Shown here: piece after piece, positions 1 through 8,901 of the stretch
How positions within the stretch are numbered: position 1 is the stretch's first letter
Layout of the letters: each line of letters opens with the position of its first letter
Assembly: GCF_001612985.1 (NCBI RefSeq)
Contig: NZ_BDBM01000008.1
Span: 1-64,000 of the forward strand
Direction: 5' to 3'
DNA from: Nocardia gamkensis NBRC 108242
GTDB lineage: Bacteria; Actinomycetota; Actinomycetes; Mycobacteriales; Mycobacteriaceae
DNA length: 64,000 bases
The notes under the pieces: model-generated
Seen by the model: the letters and a program-made list of their open reading frames with translations, nothing else
What the model was told of the DNA's origin: nothing
Database searches by the model: none
Made by a program: the position numbers and the translations under genes

Positions 1-3000
1 CTGGTGCACCCCGAGCGCGGTGAGCGCGGTGGGTTCGGCCCCGGCCAGGGCGGTCGACCAGTACTCGCGGGCCGCGGCGTCGTGCGCCGCGCCCTGCTCG
101 GCCTGCGCGTACTCGGCGAGCACGGTGGCCGGATGGGCAGTGGCCTCCACCTGGGTGCGGGTCATGCCGATGTGGTTGAGGTAGTCCAGCAGCAGTTCCA
201 GCACCGACGTGGCCACACTCCAGCCGTCCAGGATGGCGTGGTGGAAGCTCAGCACCAGGTCCACCGTGCCGACCGGCTCCTGCGGGCCGGGGCGGACGAA
301 GACCCGGATGGCGAACAGCGGAGCGAGCGCGATGTCGTACTGCGCGTGGGCGCGCTCCTGGAGATAGATCTCGATCAGGTCTTCGCCGTCCGCCTCGCCC
401 ATGTCGCCGAGGTCGACGATCTCCAGCTCGTAGTGCGGTGCGACGTGCACGATCTGCAACGGGACCGAATACCTGCTCAGCTCGAACGACGAGCGCAGCG
501 CGGGTTGCCGCCGCACCAGCCGGTCCACCGCGTCCCGGAATTGCGATTCGTCCCAGGGGATTTCGAGCCGATAGCGGAACACGTCCTTGTAGGTGACCGA
601 GTCGGCGCGCTCGACGCTGTGATACAGCATGCCCAGTTGCAGGGCCGTTGCCGGGAACGCGTCCTCGGCCTGGTGCAGCGCGGCGCGGTCGATCAGCGGC
701 ACCGTTTGCAAGGGGGCCGCGATGCGCCCGCGCTCGTCGTGGCGGTCGTCGCGCACGACCCTGGCCAACTCGGCGATGGTCGGCGCCTGGTAGAAGGCGT
801 CCACGTCGAAGTAGAGCCCGGCGCGCTCGGCGGCGGTGCGCACGGCCAGCGCGAGGATGGAATCGCCGCCGTGGGTGAAGAAGTTGTCGTGCACGCCGAT
901 CGACTCGACGCCCAGCACGGTGCGCCAGACCTGCGCGAGCCGGGTCTCCACCGCGGTGCGCGGCGCGCCGCCTGCCGCCTGCTCGGCGCCGTGGCCGAGG
1001 ACGAGTTGCTCGGCGAGTGCGCGCCGGTCCAGTTTTCCGTTGCGGGTCAACGGTATCCGCTCCACCCGGATCAACCGGGACGGCACCATGTAGCGGGGCA
1101 GCCGGGCCGCGAGTTGCTCGGCGATCTCCTCGCCGGAGACGTCGGCGCCGACAAAATAGCCGACCAGTTGCACGCCGTGCGCCTCTGAGACCTCGTCCAC
1201 CACGGCCGCCGTGCGTACCCCGGCGCAGCCGAGCATGGCGTTCTGCACCTCGCCGAGGGTGATCCGGTTGCCGCGGATCTTCACCTGGTCGTCGAAGCGG
1301 CCCAGGTACTCGAGGTTGCCGTCGGGCAGCCATCGCGCCAAGTCCCCGGTGCGGTAGCGGCGGCGGCCCGGCACCCCGCGGTCGTCGACGAACGCCGCCG
1401 CGGTCAGCTCGGGCTTGCCGCGATAACCGCGGGCCACACCCACACCCGCGATGTTCAGCTCCCCCGGCACCCCGACGGGCACCCGGCGGCCGATGTGGTC
1501 GAGCACGAGCAGGTCGATGTTGGCGATGGGACGGCCGATCGGCACCACGTCCGGCGACTCGTCGGCCGGGCAGTCGAAATAGGAGACGTCGACGGTGGCC
1601 TCGGTCGGGCCGTAGAGATTCACCAGCTGCGGCGCTGTGGCCCCGGCCGCGGCGAAGACGGCGTGGAACCGGCGTACCAGCGCGGGCGGTAGCGCCTCGC
1701 CGCTGCAGAACACCCGTCGCACGCTGCCGATCCGCGCGACCGTCGCGGGGTCGGCGGCCAGCTCGTCGACGAACGCGGCCAGCATGGAGGGCACGAAATG
1801 CAGCACCGTCACGTCGTGCGCGGCGATCGCGTCGGCGATGCGGCGCGGATCGCGTTCCCCGCCGGGTTCCAGCAAGGCCACCCGGGCACCGGTGATCGCC
1901 CACCAGAACAGCTCCCACACCGACACGTCGAAGGTGGCCGGCGTCTTCTGCAGGATCACGTCCGCGGCGTGCAGGGGGTAGCGCCGCTGCATCCAGGTCA
2001 GGCGGTTGACCACCGACCGGTGTTCGATCATCACGCCCTTGGGCACGCCCGTGGAGCCCGACGTGTAGATGAGGTACCCGAGATCGGCCGGGTGCGACAC
2101 GCTTTCGACGCCGCGCGCCGGGACGGTGTCGGCCACCGCGATGCTGGTGATGCCCAGCTCGTCGAAGACCGCGCGATGCCGCGGCCCCGCCACCACGAAG
2201 CGCGCCCCGCAGTCGGCGAGCACGGTTCGGATGCGGGCGGCCGGAAAGTCCGGGTCGAGCGGCACGTACGCGCAACCGGCCCGCAACACGCCGAAGATCG
2301 CGACGAGCATCTCGGTCGAGCGGGGCAGCACGACCGGGACGCACTCGTTGCCGGTGACGCCCAGCGCGTGCAATCTGGCGGCGAATCCATCGGCGAGCGC
2401 GGACAATTCGGCGTAGCGCAGCGGCTGTTCCCCCGAGCCCGCTATCGGTTCGATCGCGATCCGCTCCGGATGCCGGGCGGCCACGTCGGCGACCAGCCGG
2501 TCGATGGTCGTGTACGGGAACTCCTCGCGCGGGCCCGCTTCGAACGCGGCGATGGCGGCCTGCTCCCGCGCGGGCATCAGCGGCAAGGCCGAGATCGGCA
2601 CTCCGGGCCGGTCCAGCGCCGCCACCAGCAGCGCCCCGATGCCGCGCACGACCGACTCGAACGGGAAGTTCTCGTCGAAGACGTCCTTGTCGTAGTAGAG
2701 CTGGAGGTTCAGCGAGCCGTCGCGGGCGTGCTCGACGCCGAGGATGTTCAGCGCTTCGAGCACCGTGCCGGGATTGACGATGTCGAGGGTGCCGAGGATC
2801 TTGTCCAGGTGATCCGACGGCGGCATCTTGATGTAGGAGTAGGCGACATCGAACAGCGGCGGCGCCGTCGGGTCGCTGCTGAGCGCACGCGCCAGGTCGC
2901 CGTACGGAAAACGCTCGTAGCGCTTGAGTTCCCGGATCTGCGCGGCCACCTCGGTGGCGACCGCCGACAGCGGCTGGTCCGGGTCGACCCGGATGCGCAG

Positions 3001-3915
3001 GGGCACCACGTTCGTCCGGTGCCCGGCGGTGCGGAAGGTCTCGGCGCTGTGCCGGTTGAGCATCGGGACCCCGATCACCACCTCCTCGGAGCGGTGAATG
3101 GTGGTCAAGTAGGCGGCCAGCGCCGAAACGGTGAACGCGAAGACGGAGAAGCCGGTGGCCCGAATGCGATCGAGGAAAGCGGGTTCCACCACTACGCGCC
3201 GACGTCCCCGGTTGACGTCGGGGGTGCTCGCACGGCCGGAGAAGAGGGCGGGGACCACGCCCTCGAAGCGGCGCACCAGCGCGTCCCGATCCGCCACCCA
3301 CTGCGCCGAGGACAGATACTCCTCGTGCTCGGCGGCGATCTTGCGATAGGTGGCCGCGCCGCGATCGGTCTGCTCGGTGACCGGATCCGGCTCGGCGAGC
3401 TGGTCGAGCGACAGGTCTTTGCGGCTGTAGTTGTCCACCAGGGCGCTCCACAGCGCGTTCACGCCCCAGCCGTCGATCATCGCGTGGTGCATCGCCACGT
3501 AGAGATGGAAATGGTCGGGACCGTCGACCAGCGCGGCGATCCGGAACGGCTGGCGCGGCGGGGAGGGCGTCACGTTCGCCCGGTTCACCCAGTCGCGCCG
3601 CGCCGCGGCGGGATCCGACGCCCAGCTGAGATCGACCAGCTCGACCTCGGGTAGCTCGTCGCAGACCCACTGCCAGAAGCGGCCTTCGGAGAACTCGAAC
3701 CTCAGGCGCAGCGCGGCGTCAGCGAGCAGCGCCCTGCGGACCACCGCGCGCAACCGGGCCATATCGAAAGGCTCGTCCATGAACGCGCAGTAGGCGTTTC
3801 GGGTGACCGGCGCCGGGGCATACCGGTAGGAAACCGACAACACATCGCGCTGATAGGCGCTGACCGGCCAGGCTTCGGGGGGTCTTTCGGTAGTGGCAAT
3901 CGGTTCGAATGGCAC
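1..3915 (-). CDS. Non-ribosomal peptide synthetase, serine-type C-A-PCP-C module (3' end outside window)
   Basis: The reading frame starts with GTG at 3915, five bases after an AGGAG ribosome site (3921-3925), and runs off the left edge after about 1305 residues. Domains in order: condensation with HHAMIDG (about residue 142); adenylation with YLIYTSGSTG (about 611), FDVSVWELFW (about 660) and YGPTEAT (about 766); carrier protein with GGDSIL (about 1019); a second condensation domain with HHAILDG (about 1225). I read the specificity code as D-V-W-H-F-S-L-V-D, which is the serine code of EntF-like domains. A starting condensation domain means it accepts an acyl or peptidyl group from an upstream partner, and the second C domain implies at least one further module. 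It follows the monooxygenase/acyltransferase gene on the same strand with a 179-bp gap. The product is unknown; siderophore-like or lipopeptide are both open, and no iron box was seen upstream. Confidence 0.93.
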   Translation of the reverse strand, partial: MPFEPIATTERPPEAWPVSAYQRDVLSVSYRYAPAPVTRNAYCAFMDEPFDMARLRAVVRRALLADAALRLRFEFSEGRFWQWVCDELPEVELVDLSWASDPAAARRDWVNRANVTPSPPRQPFRIAALVDGPDHFHLYVAMHHAMIDGWGVNALWSALVDNYSRKDLSLDQLAEPDPVTEQTDRGAATYRKIAAEHEEYLSSAQWVADRDALVRRFEGVVPALFSGRASTPDVNRGRRRVVVEPAFLDRIRATGFSVFAFTVSALAAYLTTIHRSEEVVIGVPMLNRHSAETFRTAGHRTNVVPLRIRVDPDQPLSAVATEVAAQIRELKRYERFPYGDLARALSSDPTAPPLFDVAYSYIKMPPSDHLDKILGTLDIVNPGTVLEALNILGVEHARDGSLNLQLYYDKDVFDENFPFESVVRGIGALLVAALDRPGVPISALPLMPAREQAAIAAFEAGPREEFPYTTIDRLVADVAARHPERIAIEPIAGSGEQPLRYAELSALADGFAARLHALGVTGNECVPVVLPRSTEMLVAIFGVLRAGCAYVPLDPDFPAARIRTVLADCGARFVVAGPRHRAVFDELGITSIAVADTVPARGVESVSHPADLGYLIYTSGSTGVPKGVMIEHRSVVNRLTWMQRRYPLHAADVILQKTPATFDVSVWELFWWAITGARVALLEPGGERDPRRIADAIAAHDVTVLHFVPSMLAAFVDELAADPATVARIGSVRRVFCSGEALPPALVRRFHAVFAAAGATAPQLVNLYGPTEATVDVSYFDCPADESPDVVPIGRPIANIDLLVLDHIGRRVPVGVPGELNIAGVGVARGYRGKPELTAAAFVDDRGVPGRRRYRTGDLARWLPDGNLEYLGRFDDQVKIRGNRITLGEVQNAMLGCAGVRTAAVVDEVSEAHGVQLVGYFVGADVSGEEIAEQLAARLPRYMVPSRLIRVERIPLTRNGKLDRRALAEQLVLGHGAEQAAGGAPRTAVETRLAQVWRTVLGVESIGVHDNFFTHGGDSILALAVRTAAERAGLYFDVDAFYQAPTIAELARVVRDDRHDERGRIAAPLQTVPLIDRAALHQAEDAFPATALQLGMLYHSVERADSVTYKDVFRYRLEIPWDESQFRDAVDRLVRRQPALRSSFELSRYSVPLQIVHVAPHYELEIVDLGDMGEADGEDLIEIYLQERAHAQYDIALAPLFAIRVFVRPGPQEPVGTVDLVLSFHHAILDGWSVATSVLELLLDYLNHIGMTRTQVEATAHPATVLAEYAQAEQGAAHDAAAREYWSTALAGAEPTALTALGVHQ

Positions 3916-3927
3916 AGTCACTCCTAT

Positions 3928-3940
3928 CGCGACAGTCGCG
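3928..3940. promoter_or_regulatory. Palindrome CGCGAC-A-GTCGCG just upstream of the NRPS ribosome site
   Basis: A 13-base perfect inverted repeat with a one-base centre lies directly before the AGGAG (3921-3925) of the NRPS gene. It could be an operator or an mRNA structure over the translation start. No known regulator motif is recognised. Confidence 0.35.
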
Positions 3941-4033
3941 GCACCGGCCGTGCGCAGATCTACCCAAGCCCACCCTGATCACTGTCGCGCAAAGCTGCTA
4001 CCACGCTTATCAAGTTATCGATATCGCGAATCA

Positions 4034-4056
4034 CGGCATCGGCTCTGCCGATGCCG
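4034..4056 (-). terminator. Hairpin downstream of the monooxygenase-acyltransferase gene
   Basis: A 10-bp perfect stem (CGGCATCGGC with GCCGATGCCG) and a 3-base loop lie 39 bases past the stop codon at 4095. No U-tract follows on the minus strand, so it may be an intrinsic-like high-GC terminator or only an attenuating structure before the NRPS gene. Confidence 0.45.
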
Positions 4057-4094
4057 CGACTCTGCTGTTGTTATCGCGGTGTATGCGCGGCCGG

Positions 4095-6566
4095 TCAGCA
4101 GGCCGACAGCAGCGCGCGCACGCTTTCGTCGGCGAGACGGTCGGCCCGGTCGCGTGATACGGCGGGCTCGACGTAGCCGATATTGAGGGACAGCTCGTTG
4201 TGCGTCGCGTTGGCGGTTGCCATGATGAAACCGCTGACGGACATGCCGGAGACGAACTGCGCGCCCTCCAGCTGCCAGGAGCCGATCTTGTCCGGGAAGG
4301 GGTAGTCGCCCAGGTAGGTCATACAGAGATGACCCGGGCCGCGGGTGTCCATGAGTTTCACCGTGGACGCACTGGCCGACACCGACTTCGGCGCGGCCAC
4401 CTTCAGCAGGTTCAACGCGGACAGATGGTCGCGCCGATCCATCCGCGCACCGTACTCCCGCTCGATCTCGGCGGCGATCTCCCACAGTGACGCCCACGGG
4501 GCGTACTTCGCCGGGGTGGCGATCATGCCCTGATAGGTGCCGACCTCGGTGTCGCCCGCGGCGCCGTCGAGATGGTCGCGGAAGTTGACCGAGCTGCCGA
4601 CGGTGTACCAGGTGGCCTTCTCGGTGCCCGCCTCCCTGGCCGCCGCGATCAGCAGCGCGGCGGAGAGGGCGGCCTGCAGGCCGACGCCGTGGCGATCACA
4701 GCCCGCGGTGAGCGCGTCGAGCCGGTCGGCGTCGAGGCTGCGGTGCACTACCCGGCTGCGCCGCTGTGCGGGCGGCGCCAGCGTGGTGGGCTCCAGCCTG
4801 TGCGGCTTGCGCAGCTGCGACTTCTGGTCGCGCAGGAACGAACCCGCGGTGCGCAGCGCACCGCCCGCGCCCTGGAAGCGCGGCGGGAACAGCTCCTCCG
4901 GGCCCGGCCGCACCGGGGCGGGCGAGAAGTCCGCCGCTTCCCCGGCGGCGACTTGGAGCACCTGCTTCGCCACCGACAGCGCGCTCTCGCCGTCGGCGAT
5001 GGCGTAGTGCAGCGTGACGATCAGCTCGTTGGTGCCATCGGTCTCCTTGATCAGCACCGCCCTGGCCAGCGGGCCGGTGCGCCAGTCGAACGGCTCGCGC
5101 AGTTCCACCTCGTCGGCCTCGGCCAGCCAGTTCGTGCTGTCCTCGGATTCGATCACACGCAGCGGAATCGGCGCCTGCACCGGCACGAAACGCGGTGCGG
5201 TGCCGTCGGGTTCGGCGGCGACGGCGACCCGCAAGAGCGGATGTCGGCGCTGCACCTCGTCCAGGCCCGCGCGGATCTGCTCGACCTCGACGTGCCCCCG
5301 GATCCGCACGCGCGACAGGATGTGCAGCGGCGCCAGCTGATCGGCGATCCAGTGCCAGCGCTCGACCGGCGAGAGCGGGCGCGGCAACCGGGCGGTCGGC
5401 CCGTCCGGCGCCGGGAAGGACATCGGCTTGCCGAGTTCGCGCAGGAAGAATTCGGTGGGGGCGTGCCGGAAGTAGGTGTCGCGCACCCGCACCAGGCGCG
5501 GGTCGGTGGTCTGCTCGATCTTGGCCAGCGAAGCCGAGCCGTTGACGAACATGGCGGTGCGGTCGGCGCGCAGTTTCTCGTAACGACGCAGTCCCGCGAC
5601 CGGATCCAGGGAGTTGCGCAGCACAGCGGCCAGCACCACCGCGTCCTCGATGGCGGCGTTGGCGCCCTGGCCGAGGCTGGGCAGCATCGGGTGCGCCGCG
5701 TCGCCGAGCAGCGTCACCCGGCCGCGGCCCCATTGGGCCAGCGGCGGACGGTCCTGTGCGGGCACGGCCAGGATCGCCGCCTCGTCGGTCTGCTCGATGC
5801 AGGCGCGCACCTCCGGCGCCCAGTCGGCGTAGAGGCGCAGCAGCTCTTCCTTACCGCCCTGCCAGTTCGCGGCCTCGTCGGCGGGCAACGTCTTGGTGCC
5901 CCACCAGTACACCCGGCCGTGGCCGATGTCGTGGATGCCGAAACGCATTCCGGTGCCCCAGAAATGCGCCGAGAGGCCGCGGGCGACGTTGGGATGCTCG
6001 AAGGGGATGCAGGCCAGCCAGCACACGAAATTGCCGGGGCGCGGCTCGGCGCGGCCGTGCAATTGGGCCCGCACCACCGAGTGCATGCCGTCGGCGCCGA
6101 CGAGCAGATCGCCCTCGGCGACCCTGCCGTCGGCGAACTCGACGCGCACGTGCTCGCCGTCGTCGACGAAGCGGGTGGCTTGCGCCCCGACGAACGTCGG
6201 TGTGTCACCGATCTCGCGCAGCAGCACGTCGTGCAGGTCGGTACGGTGCAGCGCGACGGCGGGAGCGCCGAGCTGGGCATCGAGCCGGTGCACGGGGAGC
6301 ACCCGGATCGGGCTGCCGTCGGGGTTGCAGAAGCGGAAGGTCTCCACCCGGCCGCCGCGTTCGAGCAGTTGCTCATCCAGACCGAGGCCGAGGGTGCGCA
6401 GTGCGTTGATTCCGTTGGCCTGCACGGAAAGTCCGAAGCCCTGCGCCCGCAGCTCGGGACCCGCTTCATATAGTTCGACGCCGAAACCCGCCTGCCGCAG
6501 AGCAGCCGCGGTGGTGAGTCCTCCGATCCCTGCCCCGAGAACGACAACCTTGATCGGACTGCTCAT
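4095..6566 (-). CDS. FAD-dependent monooxygenase fused to a condensation/PapA-type acyltransferase domain
   Basis: The 823-residue protein starts at ATG 6566, giving MSSPIKVVVLGAGIGGL, a Rossmann FAD-binding start. A longer frame to 6776 has no family-like N-terminus. Residues 1 to about 400 form a group A flavoprotein hydroxylase: GAGIGG near residue 11, the ADGMHSVVR motif, and the second FAD motif GDAAHPMLPSLGQGAN near residue 285. Residues from about 440 to the end resemble stand-alone condensation or PapA/alcohol-acyltransferase proteins, with HYAIADG near residue 520 in place of the usual HHxxxDG; the catalytic first His and the Asp-Gly are kept. Known families suggest hydroxylation of a small aromatic or acyl substrate followed by acyl transfer. 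The gene lies just upstream of the serine NRPS on the same strand, so a joint pathway is likely. The fusion itself is unusual. Confidence 0.88.
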   Translation of the reverse strand: MSSPIKVVVLGAGIGGLTTAAALRQAGFGVELYEAGPELRAQGFGLSVQANGINALRTLGLGLDEQLLERGGRVETFRFCNPDGSPIRVLPVHRLDAQLGAPAVALHRTDLHDVLLREIGDTPTFVGAQATRFVDDGEHVRVEFADGRVAEGDLLVGADGMHSVVRAQLHGRAEPRPGNFVCWLACIPFEHPNVARGLSAHFWGTGMRFGIHDIGHGRVYWWGTKTLPADEAANWQGGKEELLRLYADWAPEVRACIEQTDEAAILAVPAQDRPPLAQWGRGRVTLLGDAAHPMLPSLGQGANAAIEDAVVLAAVLRNSLDPVAGLRRYEKLRADRTAMFVNGSASLAKIEQTTDPRLVRVRDTYFRHAPTEFFLRELGKPMSFPAPDGPTARLPRPLSPVERWHWIADQLAPLHILSRVRIRGHVEVEQIRAGLDEVQRRHPLLRVAVAAEPDGTAPRFVPVQAPIPLRVIESEDSTNWLAEADEVELREPFDWRTGPLARAVLIKETDGTNELIVTLHYAIADGESALSVAKQVLQVAAGEAADFSPAPVRPGPEELFPPRFQGAGGALRTAGSFLRDQKSQLRKPHRLEPTTLAPPAQRRSRVVHRSLDADRLDALTAGCDRHGVGLQAALSAALLIAAAREAGTEKATWYTVGSSVNFRDHLDGAAGDTEVGTYQGMIATPAKYAPWASLWEIAAEIEREYGARMDRRDHLSALNLLKVAAPKSVSASASTVKLMDTRGPGHLCMTYLGDYPFPDKIGSWQLEGAQFVSGMSVSGFIMATANATHNELSLNIGYVEPAVSRDRADRLADESVRALLSAC

Positions 6567-6872
6567 CGAACCTGCACTCTCATCGAACCACTCGACGGCA
6601 CAGGACCCCCTACCGCGACGCGGCGCGAGCGACACTGCCCGCGCGAAACCGTCCCACCGAGCAGCACTGATCGAGGCCACCGCGGCGACCCCGACCAGGC
6701 AGCTGGACGCCTGTGCCTGACCGACCGGAAGCCTACCGCTACTCGCCGCGCAAGGCAGAGTTGAAGTGAGATTCACCGCATCGCGCGATTGTGAAACGCA
6801 AATGTGTTGAAATGAGGCATAATTCGCCCTCCGCGCACCACATTCGCCCTCGATTCGGGCGCGGCGGCGGCC
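6567..6872. other. Intergenic region upstream of the monooxygenase gene; no gene seen
   Basis: These 306 bases hold the probable promoter of the monooxygenase gene and the 3' flank of the RNase H gene. The part from about 6755 to 6830 is clearly more AT-rich than its surroundings. It has two near-identical direct repeats, GTTGAAGTGAG (6760-6770) and GTTGAAATGAG (6806-6816), which could be regulator half-sites. A short CGCCC/GGGCG hairpin near 6847-6863 may terminate the RNase H transcript. Confidence 0.4.
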
Positions 6873-8060
6873 TCAGAGGTAGGACGTATCGTTCACCAGA
6901 CGCACCGAAGACCCGCCGTCGAGATAGAACTCCGCTATCGATAGCGACGCCAGATCCAGATGCAACCGGTACAGCAACGCGGGGCCGACATCGAGGGCCA
7001 GCCGAAGCAATGTCTTGATCGGGGTCACGTGGCTGACCACAACCACATTGGCGCCGGGGTAGCGTCCGAGCAGATCGCGCAGCACGGCCTCCACCCGCTG
7101 CAAGACCTCCTCGAAGCTCTCCCCGCCGGGTGCCGCGACGGTGGGATCGCCGATCCAGCGGGCGTGCAGGCCGGGATCGCGCTGCGCGGCCTCCGCGAAG
7201 GTCAGCCCCTCCCACTCGCCGAAGTCGGTCTCGATCAACCCGTCGTGGACCTCCACCGGGACCTCGAGCGCGGCGGCGGCCGCCTCCGCGGTCTCCCTGG
7301 CCCGGCCGAGCGGAGAACTGATCACCGCGGCGATACCGCCTTTGGCGGCGAGCATTTTCGCGGCCCGCGCGGCCTGCTCCCGGCCCAAGGCGGTGAGCGG
7401 CGGATTGCCTCGCCCGGAATACCGGCGCTGCAACGACAATTCGGTTTGACCGTGGCGAAGCAGCAGCAACCGGGTGGGACGACCGGTGGCACCGGTCCAC
7501 CCCGGCCCCTGCTGCGCGGATTCGGACTGCTCGGCGTTCGCGTCCCTGACTTCATCGATCCAGCTAGGCAGAGCGCGCTCGGTGACCGCCAGGGCCGGGT
7601 CCGCGGCCTCCCGCGCGTCCGCGGCCTGCGCGGTGGCCTCCGCGACGCCGGTGCCCTCGTCCATGGCCTCGTTCGCCAGCCGGTCGGCGTGCGAGTTCTG
7701 CGCGCGCGGAATCCAGTTGTAGGTCACCCGGCCCAATCCGGCGGCGATCCTGCGGGCTCGATCGGCGAGCGGGATCAAGGCCGCGTGCTTGATCTTCCAG
7801 CGACCGGACATCTGCTCGACGACCAGCTTGGAATCCATGCGCACCAGCACCGACTCGGCGCCCAGTTCCGCGGCCGCCTCCAATCCGGCGATCAATCCGC
7901 GATATTCGGCGACGTTGTTGGTGGCGATGCCGAGGAACTCCCGGCGCTCGGCGAGCACCCGGACGTGGCCTGCGTCGTAGACCACCGCACCGTATCCGGC
8001 CGGACCGGGATTGCCTCGCGATCCGCCGTCGGCTTCGACGATCACCTCGGGCAAGCTCAT
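6873..8060 (-). CDS. Bifunctional RNase HI / histidine phosphatase (Rv2228c-like)
   Basis: This 395-residue protein starts at ATG 8060 (MSLPEVIVEADGG). Residues 1 to about 135 are an RNase HI domain that cuts the RNA strand of RNA-DNA hybrids: EADGGSRGNPGPAGYG, EYRGLIAGLEAA and VRMDSKLVVEQ carry the acidic catalytic residues, and ADRLANEAMD supplies the last one. After a linker, residues from about 190 form a histidine-phosphatase/phosphoglycerate-mutase domain with RHGQTE. The M. tuberculosis homologue acts as both RNase H and alpha-ribazole phosphatase, the last fitting the nearby cobC and cobD. It lies 31 bases downstream of the zinc-ribbon gene on the same strand, so they are probably co-transcribed. 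Confidence 0.92.
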   Translation of the reverse strand: MSLPEVIVEADGGSRGNPGPAGYGAVVYDAGHVRVLAERREFLGIATNNVAEYRGLIAGLEAAAELGAESVLVRMDSKLVVEQMSGRWKIKHAALIPLADRARRIAAGLGRVTYNWIPRAQNSHADRLANEAMDEGTGVAEATAQAADAREAADPALAVTERALPSWIDEVRDANAEQSESAQQGPGWTGATGRPTRLLLLRHGQTELSLQRRYSGRGNPPLTALGREQAARAAKMLAAKGGIAAVISSPLGRARETAEAAAAALEVPVEVHDGLIETDFGEWEGLTFAEAAQRDPGLHARWIGDPTVAAPGGESFEEVLQRVEAVLRDLLGRYPGANVVVVSHVTPIKTLLRLALDVGPALLYRLHLDLASLSIAEFYLDGGSSVRLVNDTSYL

Positions 8061-8091
8061 CGCTGTGCCCGGACAGCCGGTCGCGGCGAGC

Positions 8092-8829
8092 TCACAGCCC
8101 CGATTCCTTGGTCCGGACCAGGATCGCACCGCACTCCGGGCAGCGCACGATCACGTCGGGTGCGGTCTTGGCGATCCGCGCGATCTCGCCGCGATCGAGT
8201 TCGATGCGGCACGCGCCACAGCGGCGAGCCTGCAGCAGCGCGGCGCCCGCGCCGTGCTGTTCGCGCTGCCGGTCGTAGATAGCGAGCAGTTCGCCGGGCA
8301 GCTTCGCCACCGAGCCCCCGCGATCGGTCTCGCAGCGCGTCTGCGCCACGTCCAGATCCGCGAGCGCCTCGTCGCGCTGACGCAGGGCGACGGCGAGTTC
8401 CTCCTCGGTCTTGCTCAACCGCGCGCCCGCGTGCTCGTAGTCGGCGGCGGAGGCTTCGCGCCGCTCCATCACCTCGAGCAGCTCGTCCTCCAGCACCGAG
8501 CGGCGCCGCTCCAGGCTGCCCAGCTCGTGCTGGATCTCCGAAAGCTGTTTGGCGTTCACCGTTCCCGCGGCGAGCATGGCCTTGTCGCGCTCCTCGCGCT
8601 TGCGCACCGCCTCGACCTCGCCCTCCAGCTTGCGGATGTCGCGGTCGAGATCGTCCAGCGCGATCTGCACGGCCACCGCGGCGTCGGAGTGCGCGTTGCG
8701 CTCGGCTTCCAGTCGCGCCACCTCCTGCTGCTCGGGCAGCACGGTGCGGCGGTGCGCGATCCGGGTCAGCTCGGCGTCGACGGCGGCGAGCCGCAGCAAC
8801 TCGGCCTGGAGCGGGGGTTCGACATTCAA
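8092..8829 (-). CDS. Coiled-coil zinc-ribbon protein (Rv2229c-like, DUF164 family)
   Basis: The protein has about 245 residues: a long alpha-helical coiled coil rich in Glu, Arg and Ala, then a C-terminal zinc ribbon with CGAC and CPEC pairs about 24 residues apart. This is the C4-type zinc-ribbon family found next to RNase H and Nif3-like genes in actinobacteria; a nucleic-acid-binding role is presumed but unproven. Two TTG starts are possible. The one at 8838 sits only one base behind AGGAG, too close for translation, so I prefer TTG 8829 with 10-base spacing. Confidence 0.85.
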   Translation of the reverse strand: MNVEPPLQAELLRLAAVDAELTRIAHRRTVLPEQQEVARLEAERNAHSDAAVAVQIALDDLDRDIRKLEGEVEAVRKREERDKAMLAAGTVNAKQLSEIQHELGSLERRRSVLEDELLEVMERREASAADYEHAGARLSKTEEELAVALRQRDEALADLDVAQTRCETDRGGSVAKLPGELLAIYDRQREQHGAGAALLQARRCGACRIELDRGEIARIAKTAPDVIVRCPECGAILVRTKESGL

Positions 8830-8901
8830 CGCGGGCAAACTCCTGGACGGGGTGGACGGGACTGGTGTTCAACCGTACCCCGCCGGACCGGCGGACCCGC
8901 G

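Noticed and set aside
3916..4020. Iron box (IdeR/DmdR) before the NRPS, as for a siderophore
   Set aside because: No 19-bp TTAGGTTAGGCTAACC-like palindrome is present; iron control is not supported.
6567..6776. Upstream extension of the monooxygenase reading frame to 6776 (893 residues)
   Set aside because: The extra 70 residues have no flavoprotein character; the Rossmann start begins at ATG 6566 as in the family.
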